The notes under the pieces: model-generated
What the model saw: the letters and a program-made list of their open reading frames with translations, nothing else
Databases searched by the model: none
What the model was told of the DNA's origin: nothing
Translations under genes and position numbers: made by a program
Part shown: piece by piece, positions 51,563 through 60,832 of the stretch
How positions within the stretch are numbered: position 1 is the first letter of the stretch
Layout of the letters: each line of letters begins with the position of its first letter
Assembly: GCF_016863655.1 (NCBI RefSeq)
Contig: NZ_BOPH01000105.1
Location: 1 to 64,000 of the forward strand
Length of the DNA stretch: 64,000 nucleotides
Direction of reading: 5' to 3'
From: Virgisporangium ochraceum
GTDB taxonomy: Bacteria; Actinomycetota; Actinomycetes; Mycobacteriales; Micromonosporaceae

Positions 51563-52801
51563 ATGGTCGGCGACGAGGGATTTCCGTCGAGATCGTTCCT
51601 GTGGTACTGGCGGGCCGGCGCTGTGTCGGCCTTCGGCACCTACATCACGATGTTCGCGCTCCAGGCGCTGGTCGTCCTGACTTTGCATGGCTCCGCCACC
51701 CAGGTCGGCTGGTTGAACTCAGCCCGCTGGTTGCCCTACCTGATCGTCGGCGTCCTGTTGGGAGCGCTGGTCGATCGCCGCCCCCGCCGACCCGTCATGA
51801 TCACCACCGATCTTGTTCAGGCGGGTCTTCTGGCGATCATCCCCCTGCTCTGGTGGATCGATCTGCTGTCGTTCCCGGCGCTACTGGTGATCGTCGCGGC
51901 GTACGGAACCGCCGCGGTGATCAACGGGGCGGCCACGATGTCCTTCCTACCGCGCCTGGTGCAGCGCCGACATCTGCAGCGCGCACACGCGCGTGTCGAC
52001 GGTGCCGACGCCGTTGCCCAGACCGCCGGTCCTGCTCTCGGCGGCGTGCTGGTCAGTGCCCTCGGCGCGCCCCTGGTGGTCCTGGTCGACGCTGCCACCT
52101 ATGTGTTCTCCGCGGTCGCGCTCAGCCGGATCAAAATGCGCGAGCCCCGTCCCACAGCAGAGCCCGCCACCAGGAATCTGGTTGCCGAGATCCGCGACGG
52201 CGTGCGGTGGATCTACCGGGGCTCCGGTCTGGCGACCCTGGCCATCGCCACACACGGATGGTTCGTCGGAAACGCGGTGATCGGCGTCGTCGCGGCCCCC
52301 TACGCACTCGCCGCATTGGACCTCACACCGTTCCAGTTCGGGATCATCGGCGCCGCGGGCGGAGTCGGCGCGGCCCTCGGTGCGGCGGTCACCACCCGCG
52401 TGGGGCTGCTGCTGGGTACCGGGCGCACCATCATCGGCTGCCACCTGATCACCACCGCGAGTGTGCTCGTCATGGTTGCCGCCAGTGCAACCTCCCACAC
52501 GTGGACCTCCGCCGCGGTCCTCGGAACCGGGACAGGGCTCTACGGCCTCGCGATGGGCATGAGCAACTCACACGAGATGAGCTTTCGGCAGCTCCTCACG
52601 CCCGATGAACTCCAGGCCCGCACGAACACGACGCTCCGGTCCCTCAACCGTGCCGTCATGGTCCTCGTCGCACCGCTCGCGGGAGCCGTGGCGGACAGCT
52701 GGGGGATCCGACCCACCCTTCTTGCCGCCGCAGCCGTGTTCGCGGCCGTGTCGTGCGGGCTCGCCCTGTCGCCCTTCCGTTCGGTACGGGCACCAGCCTG
52801 A
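51563..52801 (+). CDS. MFS transporter (EntS-like exporter family)
   Basis: 412 residues, twelve hydrophobic helices. Loop 2-3 signature GALVDRRPRRPVMI, GPALGGVLVSALG in the middle and SHEMSFRQLLTPDELQARTN in the second half, as in the enterobactin-exporter branch (MFS_3). Probably a drug or metabolite exporter. It is followed by 166 bp and then the hydrolase operon; not clearly part of it. Confidence 0.9.
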   Translation: MVGDEGFPSRSFLWYWRAGAVSAFGTYITMFALQALVVLTLHGSATQVGWLNSARWLPYLIVGVLLGALVDRRPRRPVMITTDLVQAGLLAIIPLLWWIDLLSFPALLVIVAAYGTAAVINGAATMSFLPRLVQRRHLQRAHARVDGADAVAQTAGPALGGVLVSALGAPLVVLVDAATYVFSAVALSRIKMREPRPTAEPATRNLVAEIRDGVRWIYRGSGLATLAIATHGWFVGNAVIGVVAAPYALAALDLTPFQFGIIGAAGGVGAALGAAVTTRVGLLLGTGRTIIGCHLITTASVLVMVAASATSHTWTSAAVLGTGTGLYGLAMGMSNSHEMSFRQLLTPDELQARTNTTLRSLNRAVMVLVAPLAGAVADSWGIRPTLLAAAAVFAAVSCGLALSPFRSVRAPA

Positions 52802-52940
52802 CGCGCATCCGCCCGGGCACCAGCGTGGCCAGGCTGCGTACCCCGTAGGTCCACGGCATGCGACGTCCGCCGATGCGGTCATGGCGTCCCTCCAGCAGCG
52901 ATTGTCCGGGTTCCGATCGCGCAATCCGCATCCGGCGGTA

Positions 52941-52955
52941 TTGTCGCGCCGACAA
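52941..52955. promoter_or_regulatory. Palindrome in front of the hydrolase/NTPase unit
   Basis: TTGTCGCGCCGACAA: two perfect 6-bp arms around a 3-base centre, ending 12 bp before the first ATG of the operon. Likely an operator for an unknown regulator. Confidence 0.5.
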
Positions 52956-52967
52956 CGGAACGGCAGC

Positions 52968-54398
52968 ATGTCCGCTATGGCAAGGAGGGCGCTGCGTGAC
53001 GTCATTGTGGTGCTGCCGGGTATCACCGGCAGTGTGCTGCGTGACGACGGCCGTGACGTCTGGGCGCTGAGCGGAGGTGCCCTCCGGTCGTGGCTCGGGA
53101 GCGGCGGTGACTCGCTGCAGCGACTCCGGCTGCGTGACGGCGACCCTGGCGGGACGGTTGCCGACCGGCTGATGCCCACAGCCCACCTCGTGCCCGGCCT
53201 CGTGAAGATCGACGGCTACTCGTCGCTGGTCCGGCTCGTGCGGGACATCTTCGACGTCGTACCGGGCGGGAACTTCATCGAGTTCCCCTACGACTGGCGC
53301 CTCGACAACCGGATCGCGGCCTGGCGACTCGCGCAGACCGTGGAGCGGGTGCTGGCCGACTGGCGTCGGCACACCGGGAACCCCGCGGCCAAGGTCATCT
53401 TCCTTGCGCACAGCATGGGTGGCCTGGTGGCGCGGTACCACCTCGAGGTGCTGGAGGGCTGGCGGGACTGCCGCGCCCTGGTCACGTTCGGCACGCCGTA
53501 CCGCGGCTCCCTCGACGCGCTCGACTATCTGGCCAACGGCTACAAGAAGGCGTTCGTGAACCTCACCGACGTGATGCGCTCCTTTCCGTCGGTGCACCAG
53601 CTGCTGCCGATCTACCGCGCGCTGCGCGTCGGCGACGGGTACGTACGGGTGGCCGAGGCCGGCCCGGTGGACGGGATCGACGCGGCGCTGGCGGCCGACG
53701 CGCTGGCTTTCCACCGTGAAATCGAGAACAAGGTGACCGAGCATCAGGACGACGAGACCTACCGCCGCGACGGGTACACGATCATTCCGATCGTCGGGAC
53801 CCGGCAGCCGACGCTGCAGTCCGGTGTGCTCGCCGACGGCCGGGTGACGGTCGGTCGTGACGTGCCCTCGTGGATCGATCCGATCCTTGGCGACGGCGAC
53901 GGCACCGTGCCGCGGGCCTCGGCCATACCGATCGAGCTGTCCGAGGCCTACCGCGACACGTTCGTGCCCGAGCGCCACGGGTCGTTGCAGTGCAACGCCG
54001 CCATTCTGGCGGACGTCCGCGGGCGCCTGGAGCAGTCACAGGTGCGCGGCCTCCGCGCTGTCCGGGGGCCGGCGGAGAACCTGACGGCGGCCGAGCGGCC
54101 GGGCATCGCGCTGCACGTCGACGACCTCTACGTTCCCGGTGAACCTGTCACCATCCGGGCCGAGCTGATCAACACCGCACCGACCGTCGGCCTCCGGGCC
54201 CGCGTCGAGCCCGCCGGGGCGTCGCCAGGTCAGGCGGCACGCACCGTCGACATGACGCCCGGTGAGAGAGTCGAACTGGTCGGGCTCCCGGCCGGGCTGT
54301 ACCGCCTGACCGTCGAGTCGGATCAGCTGGGTCCGGCGGCTCCGCCGGCGGTCCACGACATCTTCGCCGTCGCCGGAGCGGCCGATGAACTCGGATAG
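52968..54398 (+). CDS. Lecithin:cholesterol acyltransferase-type lipase/acyltransferase
   Basis: About 476 residues (ATG 52968; ATG 52977 possible). Starts VIVVLPGITGSVLRDDGRDV, as LCAT-family (PF02450) enzymes do. Catalytic set visible: Ser in FLAHSMGGLVARYHLE, Asp in LGDGDGTVPRASA, His in PERHGSLQCN; FIEFPYDWRLDNR is also typical. A C-terminal beta domain of about 100 residues follows. No signal peptide, so the enzyme stays in the cytoplasm, where it could attack the cell's own membrane lipids. Its stop overlaps the next start by 14 bp, so it is translated with the NTPase gene. Inferred effector of a conflict system. Confidence 0.88.
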   Translation: MSAMARRALRDVIVVLPGITGSVLRDDGRDVWALSGGALRSWLGSGGDSLQRLRLRDGDPGGTVADRLMPTAHLVPGLVKIDGYSSLVRLVRDIFDVVPGGNFIEFPYDWRLDNRIAAWRLAQTVERVLADWRRHTGNPAAKVIFLAHSMGGLVARYHLEVLEGWRDCRALVTFGTPYRGSLDALDYLANGYKKAFVNLTDVMRSFPSVHQLLPIYRALRVGDGYVRVAEAGPVDGIDAALAADALAFHREIENKVTEHQDDETYRRDGYTIIPIVGTRQPTLQSGVLADGRVTVGRDVPSWIDPILGDGDGTVPRASAIPIELSEAYRDTFVPERHGSLQCNAAILADVRGRLEQSQVRGLRAVRGPAENLTAAERPGIALHVDDLYVPGEPVTIRAELINTAPTVGLRARVEPAGASPGQAARTVDMTPGERVELVGLPAGLYRLTVESDQLGPAAPPAVHDIFAVAGAADELG

Positions 54399-56301
54399 CG
54401 ACGCCTCCGGCTGGCCCCCGTGGCCCCGCGCCGACGAACGCGGGCTGGTCCGCTACGTCACTCCCCGCGCGCGCCGATGGCAGCCGCTCGAGGTCAGCCG
54501 CTTCGACCTGTCCGCGACACCGGACCGGTGCACCGCCGTCGCCGCGGCCGTCTACGACGCGCTGTGCCGGCGGAACATCCGGTACGCGCTGGAGGAGTAC
54601 CACCCGTCGGACGTACTGCAGACCATCCGGGCGCCTGCCGAGGTGCTCGACGCGCCACGCGAAGGCACGTGCCTGGACCTCGCCGCGCTGTTCTGCGGGC
54701 TCTGCCTGGCCTACGAGGTACTACCGGTCCTCGTCGTCGTCGACGGGCACGCCTTCGCCCTCTTCTGCACCACGCACGGCCTGCGCGATTGGAACGGGTA
54801 CGACCGGCCCGGCCGTGAGCTGTTCGCCGCCGGCCCGGTCACCGACGTGACCCGGCTGGCGGAACTGGTCGACAGCGGCGCCTACCGGGCCGTCGAGTGC
54901 ACCGGGTTTGCCCACAGCGACCTGCTCGGCCGGTACGTGGACCTGCCGGAGGGCCGCGGTCGCAGCGACGGCCTGCTCACGTTCGAGCAGGCGGTACGGG
55001 CCGGGCGGGAGCAGCTCGGCCGGCCCGACCGCGAGCTGCGGTTCGCGATCGACGTGGCGACCGCGCACTACGAATGGCGGATCGAGCCCTATCGCGTCGA
55101 GGCGCTGCCCGGTGCGTACGCCACCGACATCTTCCGGCTGCTCGCGCAGGCGCCCACCGTCCTCGCCGGAAACCTCAGGATCCTCGACAGCGAGCAGATC
55201 GTCGCCGACCGGACCCGCGAGTTCGTCGGCCGTGATGTCGTCTTCCGGGCCATCGACCGGCTGCTCGCGGACCCGCACTTTCCCTCGGGCTACATCCTGG
55301 TCCGGGGCGAGCCGGGCATCGGCAAGACGTCGGTCATGAGCATGCTGGTCAAGTCCCGTGGTTACGTTCACCATTTCAACGTCGCGCAGGCGAACATCCA
55401 CAGCGCGCGGACGTTCCTCGCCAACATCTGCTCCCAGCTGATCGTCCGCTACCGGCTCGACCACGTCGCGCTTCCGCCCGAGGCGACCACCGACAGCGGG
55501 TTTCTGAGTCAGCTGCTCCGGGAGGCCGCGGAGGCCGCCGGCGACGAGCCGGTCGTGGTCGTGGTCGACGCGCTCGACGAGGCCGAGGACGACGGGTCGG
55601 CCCTCAAGGCCAACCGGCTCTTTCTCCCCCGGGTCCTGCCGCCCGGGGTGTTCTTCGTGGTCAGCTCGCGCGAGGAGTTCAACTACCGGCTGGTCGTGGA
55701 CCGGCGCGAGGACGTGTACCTGGACGACACCGGTGCCGAGAACATGAAGGATGTCCGCACATACGTCGTGGCCCAGTTGCGGGCCCATCCGCAGCTCGCG
55801 CCGGCGTTGAACGGCGACGAGTTCGTCGAGGTGCTGACCACGAAGAGCCAGGGCAACTTCATGTACCTGGTCTACGTGCTGGCGGACATCCGGGCCGGAA
55901 AGATCTCGGTCGACACCATGGACGACATCAACCGGCTACCGTCGGGTCTACGCGCCTACTACGAGCAGCACTGGGCCACCATGCGTGCCCAGGACCGGGA
56001 ACGCTTCGAACAGATCTACGAGCCGGTCCTACGCATCCTGGCGACGGTCCGGGAGCCGGTGGAGCTGGCAAAGATCCACGAGTGGACGCAGGTCGCGCCG
56101 ATCCGGATCCGGGACGTGATCCGTGACTGGCGGCAGTTTCTCAACGAGACGCGGTCCGACACCGGCGAACCGCTGTATCGCGTGTACCACACCAGCTTCC
56201 AGGACTTTCTCGCGGTGGAGGGGGTGGGTCTGCGCCCCTCCCACGAGCGGATCGCGCTGGCCGCGCTGGCGAAGATCCCCGGCTTCCTCGACCGGATCTA
56301 G
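54385..56301 (+). CDS. Transglutaminase-like peptidase domain fused to a STAND-type P-loop NTPase
   Basis: 638 residues. N-terminal domain (about 45-190) has a papain/transglutaminase-type site: Cys96 in EGTCLDLAALFC, His122 in VVDGHAFALF and a likely Asp135 in GLRDW. The NTPase begins FVGRDVVFRAIDRL (280-293), Walker A GEPGIGKT (308-315), Walker B VVVVDALDEA (391-400), and a sensor SSREEFN. The C-terminal part continues as winged-helix/helical with YHTSFQDFLAVEG, typical of STAND proteins just before their repeat domain, and then stops. The repeat domain appears as the next reading frame eight bases on. It overlaps the lipase gene. Inferred signalling NTPase of a defence-like unit. Confidence 0.83.
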   Translation: MNSDSDASGWPPWPRADERGLVRYVTPRARRWQPLEVSRFDLSATPDRCTAVAAAVYDALCRRNIRYALEEYHPSDVLQTIRAPAEVLDAPREGTCLDLAALFCGLCLAYEVLPVLVVVDGHAFALFCTTHGLRDWNGYDRPGRELFAAGPVTDVTRLAELVDSGAYRAVECTGFAHSDLLGRYVDLPEGRGRSDGLLTFEQAVRAGREQLGRPDRELRFAIDVATAHYEWRIEPYRVEALPGAYATDIFRLLAQAPTVLAGNLRILDSEQIVADRTREFVGRDVVFRAIDRLLADPHFPSGYILVRGEPGIGKTSVMSMLVKSRGYVHHFNVAQANIHSARTFLANICSQLIVRYRLDHVALPPEATTDSGFLSQLLREAAEAAGDEPVVVVVDALDEAEDDGSALKANRLFLPRVLPPGVFFVVSSREEFNYRLVVDRREDVYLDDTGAENMKDVRTYVVAQLRAHPQLAPALNGDEFVEVLTTKSQGNFMYLVYVLADIRAGKISVDTMDDINRLPSGLRAYYEQHWATMRAQDRERFEQIYEPVLRILATVREPVELAKIHEWTQVAPIRIRDVIRDWRQFLNETRSDTGEPLYRVYHTSFQDFLAVEGVGLRPSHERIALAALAKIPGFLDRI

Positions 56302-56308
56302 CCGTCCG

Positions 56309-59023
56309 GTGCTTCTCGACGACCTGTCCGAGTACGACATCCGGCACCTGTCCGGGCACCTCGTGCGCGCCGGCCGATCTGACGACCTGCACCGTCTGCT
56401 CTGGCTGTCCGGCGACTCACCGTCACACGCGTGGTACGAGGCCAAGGAACGCATCGCCGACGTCGACGGCTTCTCGGCCGATCTCCGCCAGGCGTGGCAC
56501 GACGCCGAGTCCGGCGACGGCGAACTTGCGGTCCGCCTCGTGCGGCAGGTGCGCTGCCTTCTGCTCACCGTCTCGGCGCGGGGATTCGCCACGAGCCTGC
56601 CGGCGCGGCTCGTGCCGCTGCTGGTCGACGCAGGGCTGCTGCCGCTGGATCTCGCGCTCGGGCATACCCGGCTGATGTCCGACGACGACCGCGTGCTCGC
56701 CCAGTGCGATCTGGTGACCCGCCTACCGGCGCGCAGACAGGTGGAGCAGTTGCCCGAGCTGATCGAGTTGGTGCAGGCACAGCGGCTCGATCCCGGCTAC
56801 ATGTCCCGGCACGTCGCCGACGCGGCCGACCGGTTGGCCGACCCGGCCCGCGCCGCGGACCTGGTCCGTGCCATCCCACGCGTCGTCGTCCGCGTCGCCG
56901 CGATGGCGAAGCTGGCCCATCGGCTGCCCGGCCCGGCCGGTGCGGCTCTGGTGCGCACCGCCGTGCAGACGGCGCGGACCTTGCCCCAGGACCGCGACGA
57001 AGCGCTCGCCGCCGTGGCCGGCCAGCTCTCGGACGTGCGGCAGGCACTGGAGATCGCGCGCGACATCGGCGACGTGGGTTGGCGTGCCCTGGTGTTCGCC
57101 GCGACCGGCCTACCCGGCATGGCGGAGGCCGCGCTGGCAGAGCTCGGGCAGGGGAGGTTCGTCGCCACGTCCACCATGGACTCGGCCCGGCGGGCGATCG
57201 TCGAGCACCTCCCACCGGCACAGGCGTTGACCGTCGCGCGTGAGATCCGGTTCTGGCGGGAACGGATCGACGCGCTGGCCACGGTCGCGCATCGGGTGCC
57301 GGCCGGGGAACGCGGGGCGATCTGGGCGGAGGCGTTCGCCGCGGCGCCGCAGGGGTACGACGACCGGGCGGACGCGCTGCGCCAGCTTGCCGCGCACATG
57401 CCGCCGCCGGAGCGTGGCACCGTCCTCGCCGAGGCGCTGACCGCGGCCCGTCAGATCTCGCCCGACAACCAGGGCTACCGGGGCCAGCTTCTCGCCTCGA
57501 TCGTGCCGCTGCTGCCAGCGGAGGACCGGGCCGCCGTCAGCGTCGAGGCGACTGCGTGCGCCCGCAGCGCCACCACGTCGCGGTCGCGCGCGTGGACTTT
57601 GACCGTCGTGGCGCAGCACCTGCCCGAGGACCTGCGCCGTCCGGTTCTCGTCGAGGCACTGGCACAGGCACGGGCCTTCGACGACTTGCCGGCCCTCGCA
57701 AGGTCGGTGCTCACGGTGGTCGGCGCGCTGCCGGAGTCCGTTGCGGCGTCGGCGCTGGCCTGGGCCCTTCCGATCGTTCGCGCAACGACGTCACCCGATG
57801 ACCGCGCCCGCCTGCTGGCCACCGTCGCGACATTGGTACCGACCGACCGGCGTGCCGCCGCGGCCGGCGAGGCGATCGACGCGATCCGCGGCCGGTCGAC
57901 ACCGTCGGTCCGTGCCGATGTGGTCAGGACGGTCATCGGGGCTCTTCCCCGCGCCGAGGCGGTGCGCCTGCTCGACGACGAGATCCGGGCGGTCGCCGCG
58001 GGAGACGCCGATGACAGCGTCCTCACCGTGGCGGTCTTCGACAGTCCCGATCCCGACCAGGCGCTGACGGCGGCCCGCGCGATCACCGACCCGAACCACC
58101 GGGCACCGCTGCTCGCCCACGCGGCGAGCCGTCATCCGCAGCCGCGCCGCGGCGTGGTCCTGAGGGAGGCGCTGGCCGTCGCCCGCACCATCACCGACCC
58201 GAAGGACCGGTGCACCGCCCTGGCCGCTGTCGCATGGGATGCGCCGGACGCCGACCGCGTGGCCGCGGCCGACGAGATCCGCACCGTCGACCACCTCACG
58301 ACGTTCGACCGCGACTGGGCGACCCTCGAGGCCGTGCGCCTGTCTCCGGACCTGCACCTGGCCGCATCGATCGACGACGACGCGGCCCGAGCCTACGCTC
58401 TCACCACGACGGCGCGGCATCTCGACCCACCCGATCGAACGCCGGCGCTGGACGCCCTGCACACCTGTGTGCGGGCCCTGCCCGAGGCAGTGCGACCGCA
58501 CCATCTCGCCGACCTGGCCGCGCTGCTTCCCGACGCCGGGCCGACCGTCGACGAAGCGATGCGCATGGCGCCGGGAAGGTCACGCGCGATCGCACTGGCA
58601 CTGGTGTCGGCGCACCTTCCGCAGACCGCACGCGTCAAGGCCCTGGCACAGGCGACCGCCGACGCTGCCGGCGAGGAGCACCCGGTCTTCCGTCACCGGG
58701 CCTACGTCGCCATCGCCGACCAACTCGAGCCCGGCCAGCGTGCCCAACCCCTCGCCGAAGCAGTGCGGGCGGTACCGGGCATGGACCCGTCGTCGAGCCG
58801 CTCGTATGCCATGGCGGAGCTGGTCACCCGTTTCCCGGACGTGCCGCTCGACGCCCTCCACGAGTCCTGCGGTGCCCTGCTGCGCGGACTCTCCGGCGAC
58901 GAGCGGGCCTCGATCGTCGCCGATCTCGCTTCGTTGACCCCGGTACTCGAACGGCTCGGCGGCACCGAGGCGCTCACCGGAACCATCTCGGCGATCGTCC
59001 ACATCGGACGGTGGTTCCCCTGA
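56309..59023 (+). CDS. Large helical-repeat (HEAT/TPR-like) protein, probable sensor partner of the NTPase
   Basis: About 904 residues from GTG 56309, which lies eight bases after the TAG of the NTPase gene. It begins VLLDDLSEYDIRHLSGHLVR, a stretch that in one-chain STAND proteins follows directly on the NTPase. The rest is almost wholly helical, with some 20 repeats of about 35-40 residues carrying RxxALxxxAxxLP and ALxxAxxI patterns. Ends LTGTISAIVHIGRWFP like the broken paralogue at 51192. The +1-shifted frame is open back to 56123, so a ribosomal shift or a base error could fuse the two genes. No ribosome site is clear before the GTG. Confidence 0.75.
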   Translation: MLLDDLSEYDIRHLSGHLVRAGRSDDLHRLLWLSGDSPSHAWYEAKERIADVDGFSADLRQAWHDAESGDGELAVRLVRQVRCLLLTVSARGFATSLPARLVPLLVDAGLLPLDLALGHTRLMSDDDRVLAQCDLVTRLPARRQVEQLPELIELVQAQRLDPGYMSRHVADAADRLADPARAADLVRAIPRVVVRVAAMAKLAHRLPGPAGAALVRTAVQTARTLPQDRDEALAAVAGQLSDVRQALEIARDIGDVGWRALVFAATGLPGMAEAALAELGQGRFVATSTMDSARRAIVEHLPPAQALTVAREIRFWRERIDALATVAHRVPAGERGAIWAEAFAAAPQGYDDRADALRQLAAHMPPPERGTVLAEALTAARQISPDNQGYRGQLLASIVPLLPAEDRAAVSVEATACARSATTSRSRAWTLTVVAQHLPEDLRRPVLVEALAQARAFDDLPALARSVLTVVGALPESVAASALAWALPIVRATTSPDDRARLLATVATLVPTDRRAAAAGEAIDAIRGRSTPSVRADVVRTVIGALPRAEAVRLLDDEIRAVAAGDADDSVLTVAVFDSPDPDQALTAARAITDPNHRAPLLAHAASRHPQPRRGVVLREALAVARTITDPKDRCTALAAVAWDAPDADRVAAADEIRTVDHLTTFDRDWATLEAVRLSPDLHLAASIDDDAARAYALTTTARHLDPPDRTPALDALHTCVRALPEAVRPHHLADLAALLPDAGPTVDEAMRMAPGRSRAIALALVSAHLPQTARVKALAQATADAAGEEHPVFRHRAYVAIADQLEPGQRAQPLAEAVRAVPGMDPSSSRSYAMAELVTRFPDVPLDALHESCGALLRGLSGDERASIVADLASLTPVLERLGGTEALTGTISAIVHIGRWFP

Positions 59024-59266
59024 CGCGGCCGCACAACCGGGCCGATCACGATCCTCAGGTCGGTTCTGTTCGGTCCCGGGTCGCCGGCTGCGTTCAGCAG
59101 GATCCGAAGGAGGGCTCGAGCAGCACCGGGTGCGGTGACGTACCGGTCGGGTACCGGTGCGGAGGTCTCCTCGTCGCTGGACCGGGTTGTCGTCGACGAG
59201 GTCGTGGCTGGCCTGCCGGTACGTGAGTTCCGTTGGTACAAGGTCGTACGCGATATGGTCGGGCCG

Positions 59267-60469
59267 ATGCGTCTGAGATCGATGGCTGTCTGCGCGTCGC
59301 TGGCGGCGGTGTTTGCCTGCGGCTCCGCCGGCCCGCCGGACCGGTCGCCGCCGGTTGCGGACCCGTCGTCGCCCGTGTTGGCGCCGAAGGTGCCCGCGCG
59401 GGTTGCACAGGTGCCCGCCGTACGGTCGAAGCAGACCGGCAGCCTGCGGCTGCTGCCGTCGGTGGCCGGGGTGCTGATCGTGGCTACCTACTTCGGCGGC
59501 GGCTGCTCCAAAGGGTGTGAGCCGATCGAGCGGTCCGGAACGGCGGCGTGGTGGTGCGCCGGCCCACCATGCAAGATCACTTCCCGCCCGGCGCCGATGC
59601 CCGACCGGGATCCGTGGAACGTCGACGACGGCCGAAACGTCGTCTACGTTCAGCCCAGCAGCGGATACGACCAGTCCGTGATCGACCTGGCCCGTTGCGA
59701 TCCGATCGGCTGCCGCGCGGCCGAATCGGTGACAGCGGCACTGGCGGGGCGCACCCTCCTCATGGCCGCGGTGGACGGTACCGACCTGCTGATGCTGCAC
59801 AAGACGTCGAAGAAGTCGTCGCTCGATCCGCCGACCCCGGAGGAACACGACCTCTGGCTCGCCCGGTGCCCTATCGTCTCGTGTCTGGCCGGGTGGACCA
59901 GTCACCGGATCGCGACCGTGCCATATCTTAGGTCGTACGACGTGGCGCTCGGGGTGCGCGACGGGCGGCCGGTCGTGGCCTACCGGGAGGACCGGCCGGA
60001 CCGGACCACCCTGCTGCTGTGCGCCGACCGCGCATGTGTCTCCACACCCCGTGCGGTCAAGGTCGATGGGATGGGGATGAGCCATCGCATGTCGATGCGC
60101 GTCCTGCCCAGCGGCCGGATCGCGATGCTGGCCGGCTCGACGTTGATGACCTGTGACGATCCGGCCTGTACCACCGCGTCCGTGGTCACCCTGCCAAAAG
60201 GTCGCGCCCGGGCGGTCGACGACACGGATTTCACCGTGGACGCCGCCGGCAGGCCGCTGATTGTCACCAACGACTCCAACGGCGAGCTGCTGCTACGAAC
60301 CTGCGCCGAGGAGAGCTGCCGCAGTTCCTCGTCGGTCGTTGTCGGCCTGCGCGTCCTCGGCGACGCGCGGCCCGGTGTCGCGGTCGACGCCGCCGGCAAC
60401 CCTCTGATCGCAGTTCTCGCCCGCAACACCCTGACGGTCGTCGCGTGTGAAACCCGCGACTGCCGCTGA
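59267..60469 (+). CDS. Lipoprotein with Cys-pair beta-propeller-like repeats
   Basis: About 400 residues from ATG 59267; ATG 59255 is possible. Lipobox LAAVFAC. The mature chain holds recurring units with a C-x4-C pair: ARCDPIGCRA, ARCPIVSCLA, LCADRACVST, TCDDPACTTA, TCAEESCRSS and ACETRDCR. Each is preceded by a hydrophobic strand and the intervals are about 45-60 residues, as in a bladed propeller with a disulphide per blade. Function unknown; outer face of the membrane. Not obviously linked to the upstream NTPase unit (243 bp gap). Confidence 0.7.
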   Translation: MRLRSMAVCASLAAVFACGSAGPPDRSPPVADPSSPVLAPKVPARVAQVPAVRSKQTGSLRLLPSVAGVLIVATYFGGGCSKGCEPIERSGTAAWWCAGPPCKITSRPAPMPDRDPWNVDDGRNVVYVQPSSGYDQSVIDLARCDPIGCRAAESVTAALAGRTLLMAAVDGTDLLMLHKTSKKSSLDPPTPEEHDLWLARCPIVSCLAGWTSHRIATVPYLRSYDVALGVRDGRPVVAYREDRPDRTTLLLCADRACVSTPRAVKVDGMGMSHRMSMRVLPSGRIAMLAGSTLMTCDDPACTTASVVTLPKGRARAVDDTDFTVDAAGRPLIVTNDSNGELLLRTCAEESCRSSSSVVVGLRVLGDARPGVAVDAAGNPLIAVLARNTLTVVACETRDCR

Positions 60470-60832
60470 CCGCCGGCCGGGGTCAGAAGCCGGCGAACAG
60501 CACCATCGCTCGACGGCAGACGGGAAGTGCCGTACCAACGGGCCACCGGCGGCTTCCGCGACAGCAGGCTGAACTTGCCGTGGTCCGCGCCGCCCGGGAC
60601 ACCGCGGCGCAGTTGTGCCCACCGTCGCAGTGACTCGACGTCGGCACGCCCGACGGTCCGGTTGCCGCACCCGCACCGACGAGGTCGCCCGTATCAGGCT
60701 GTGGACGGTCGCGACCTGACCCGCCCGGCACCGGCGTCACCGGGTCGGTTCCACGACAAGCTCCTCACACGTCCCCTCACACGGTCTGGATCTTCACTTG
60801 GTGAAACCACACCTCACAGGGATTGGACAGAG
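60470..60832. other. 363-bp gap before the lectin gene
   Basis: No gene seen on either strand; presumed promoter of the ricin-type lectin at its right end. Confidence 0.45.
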
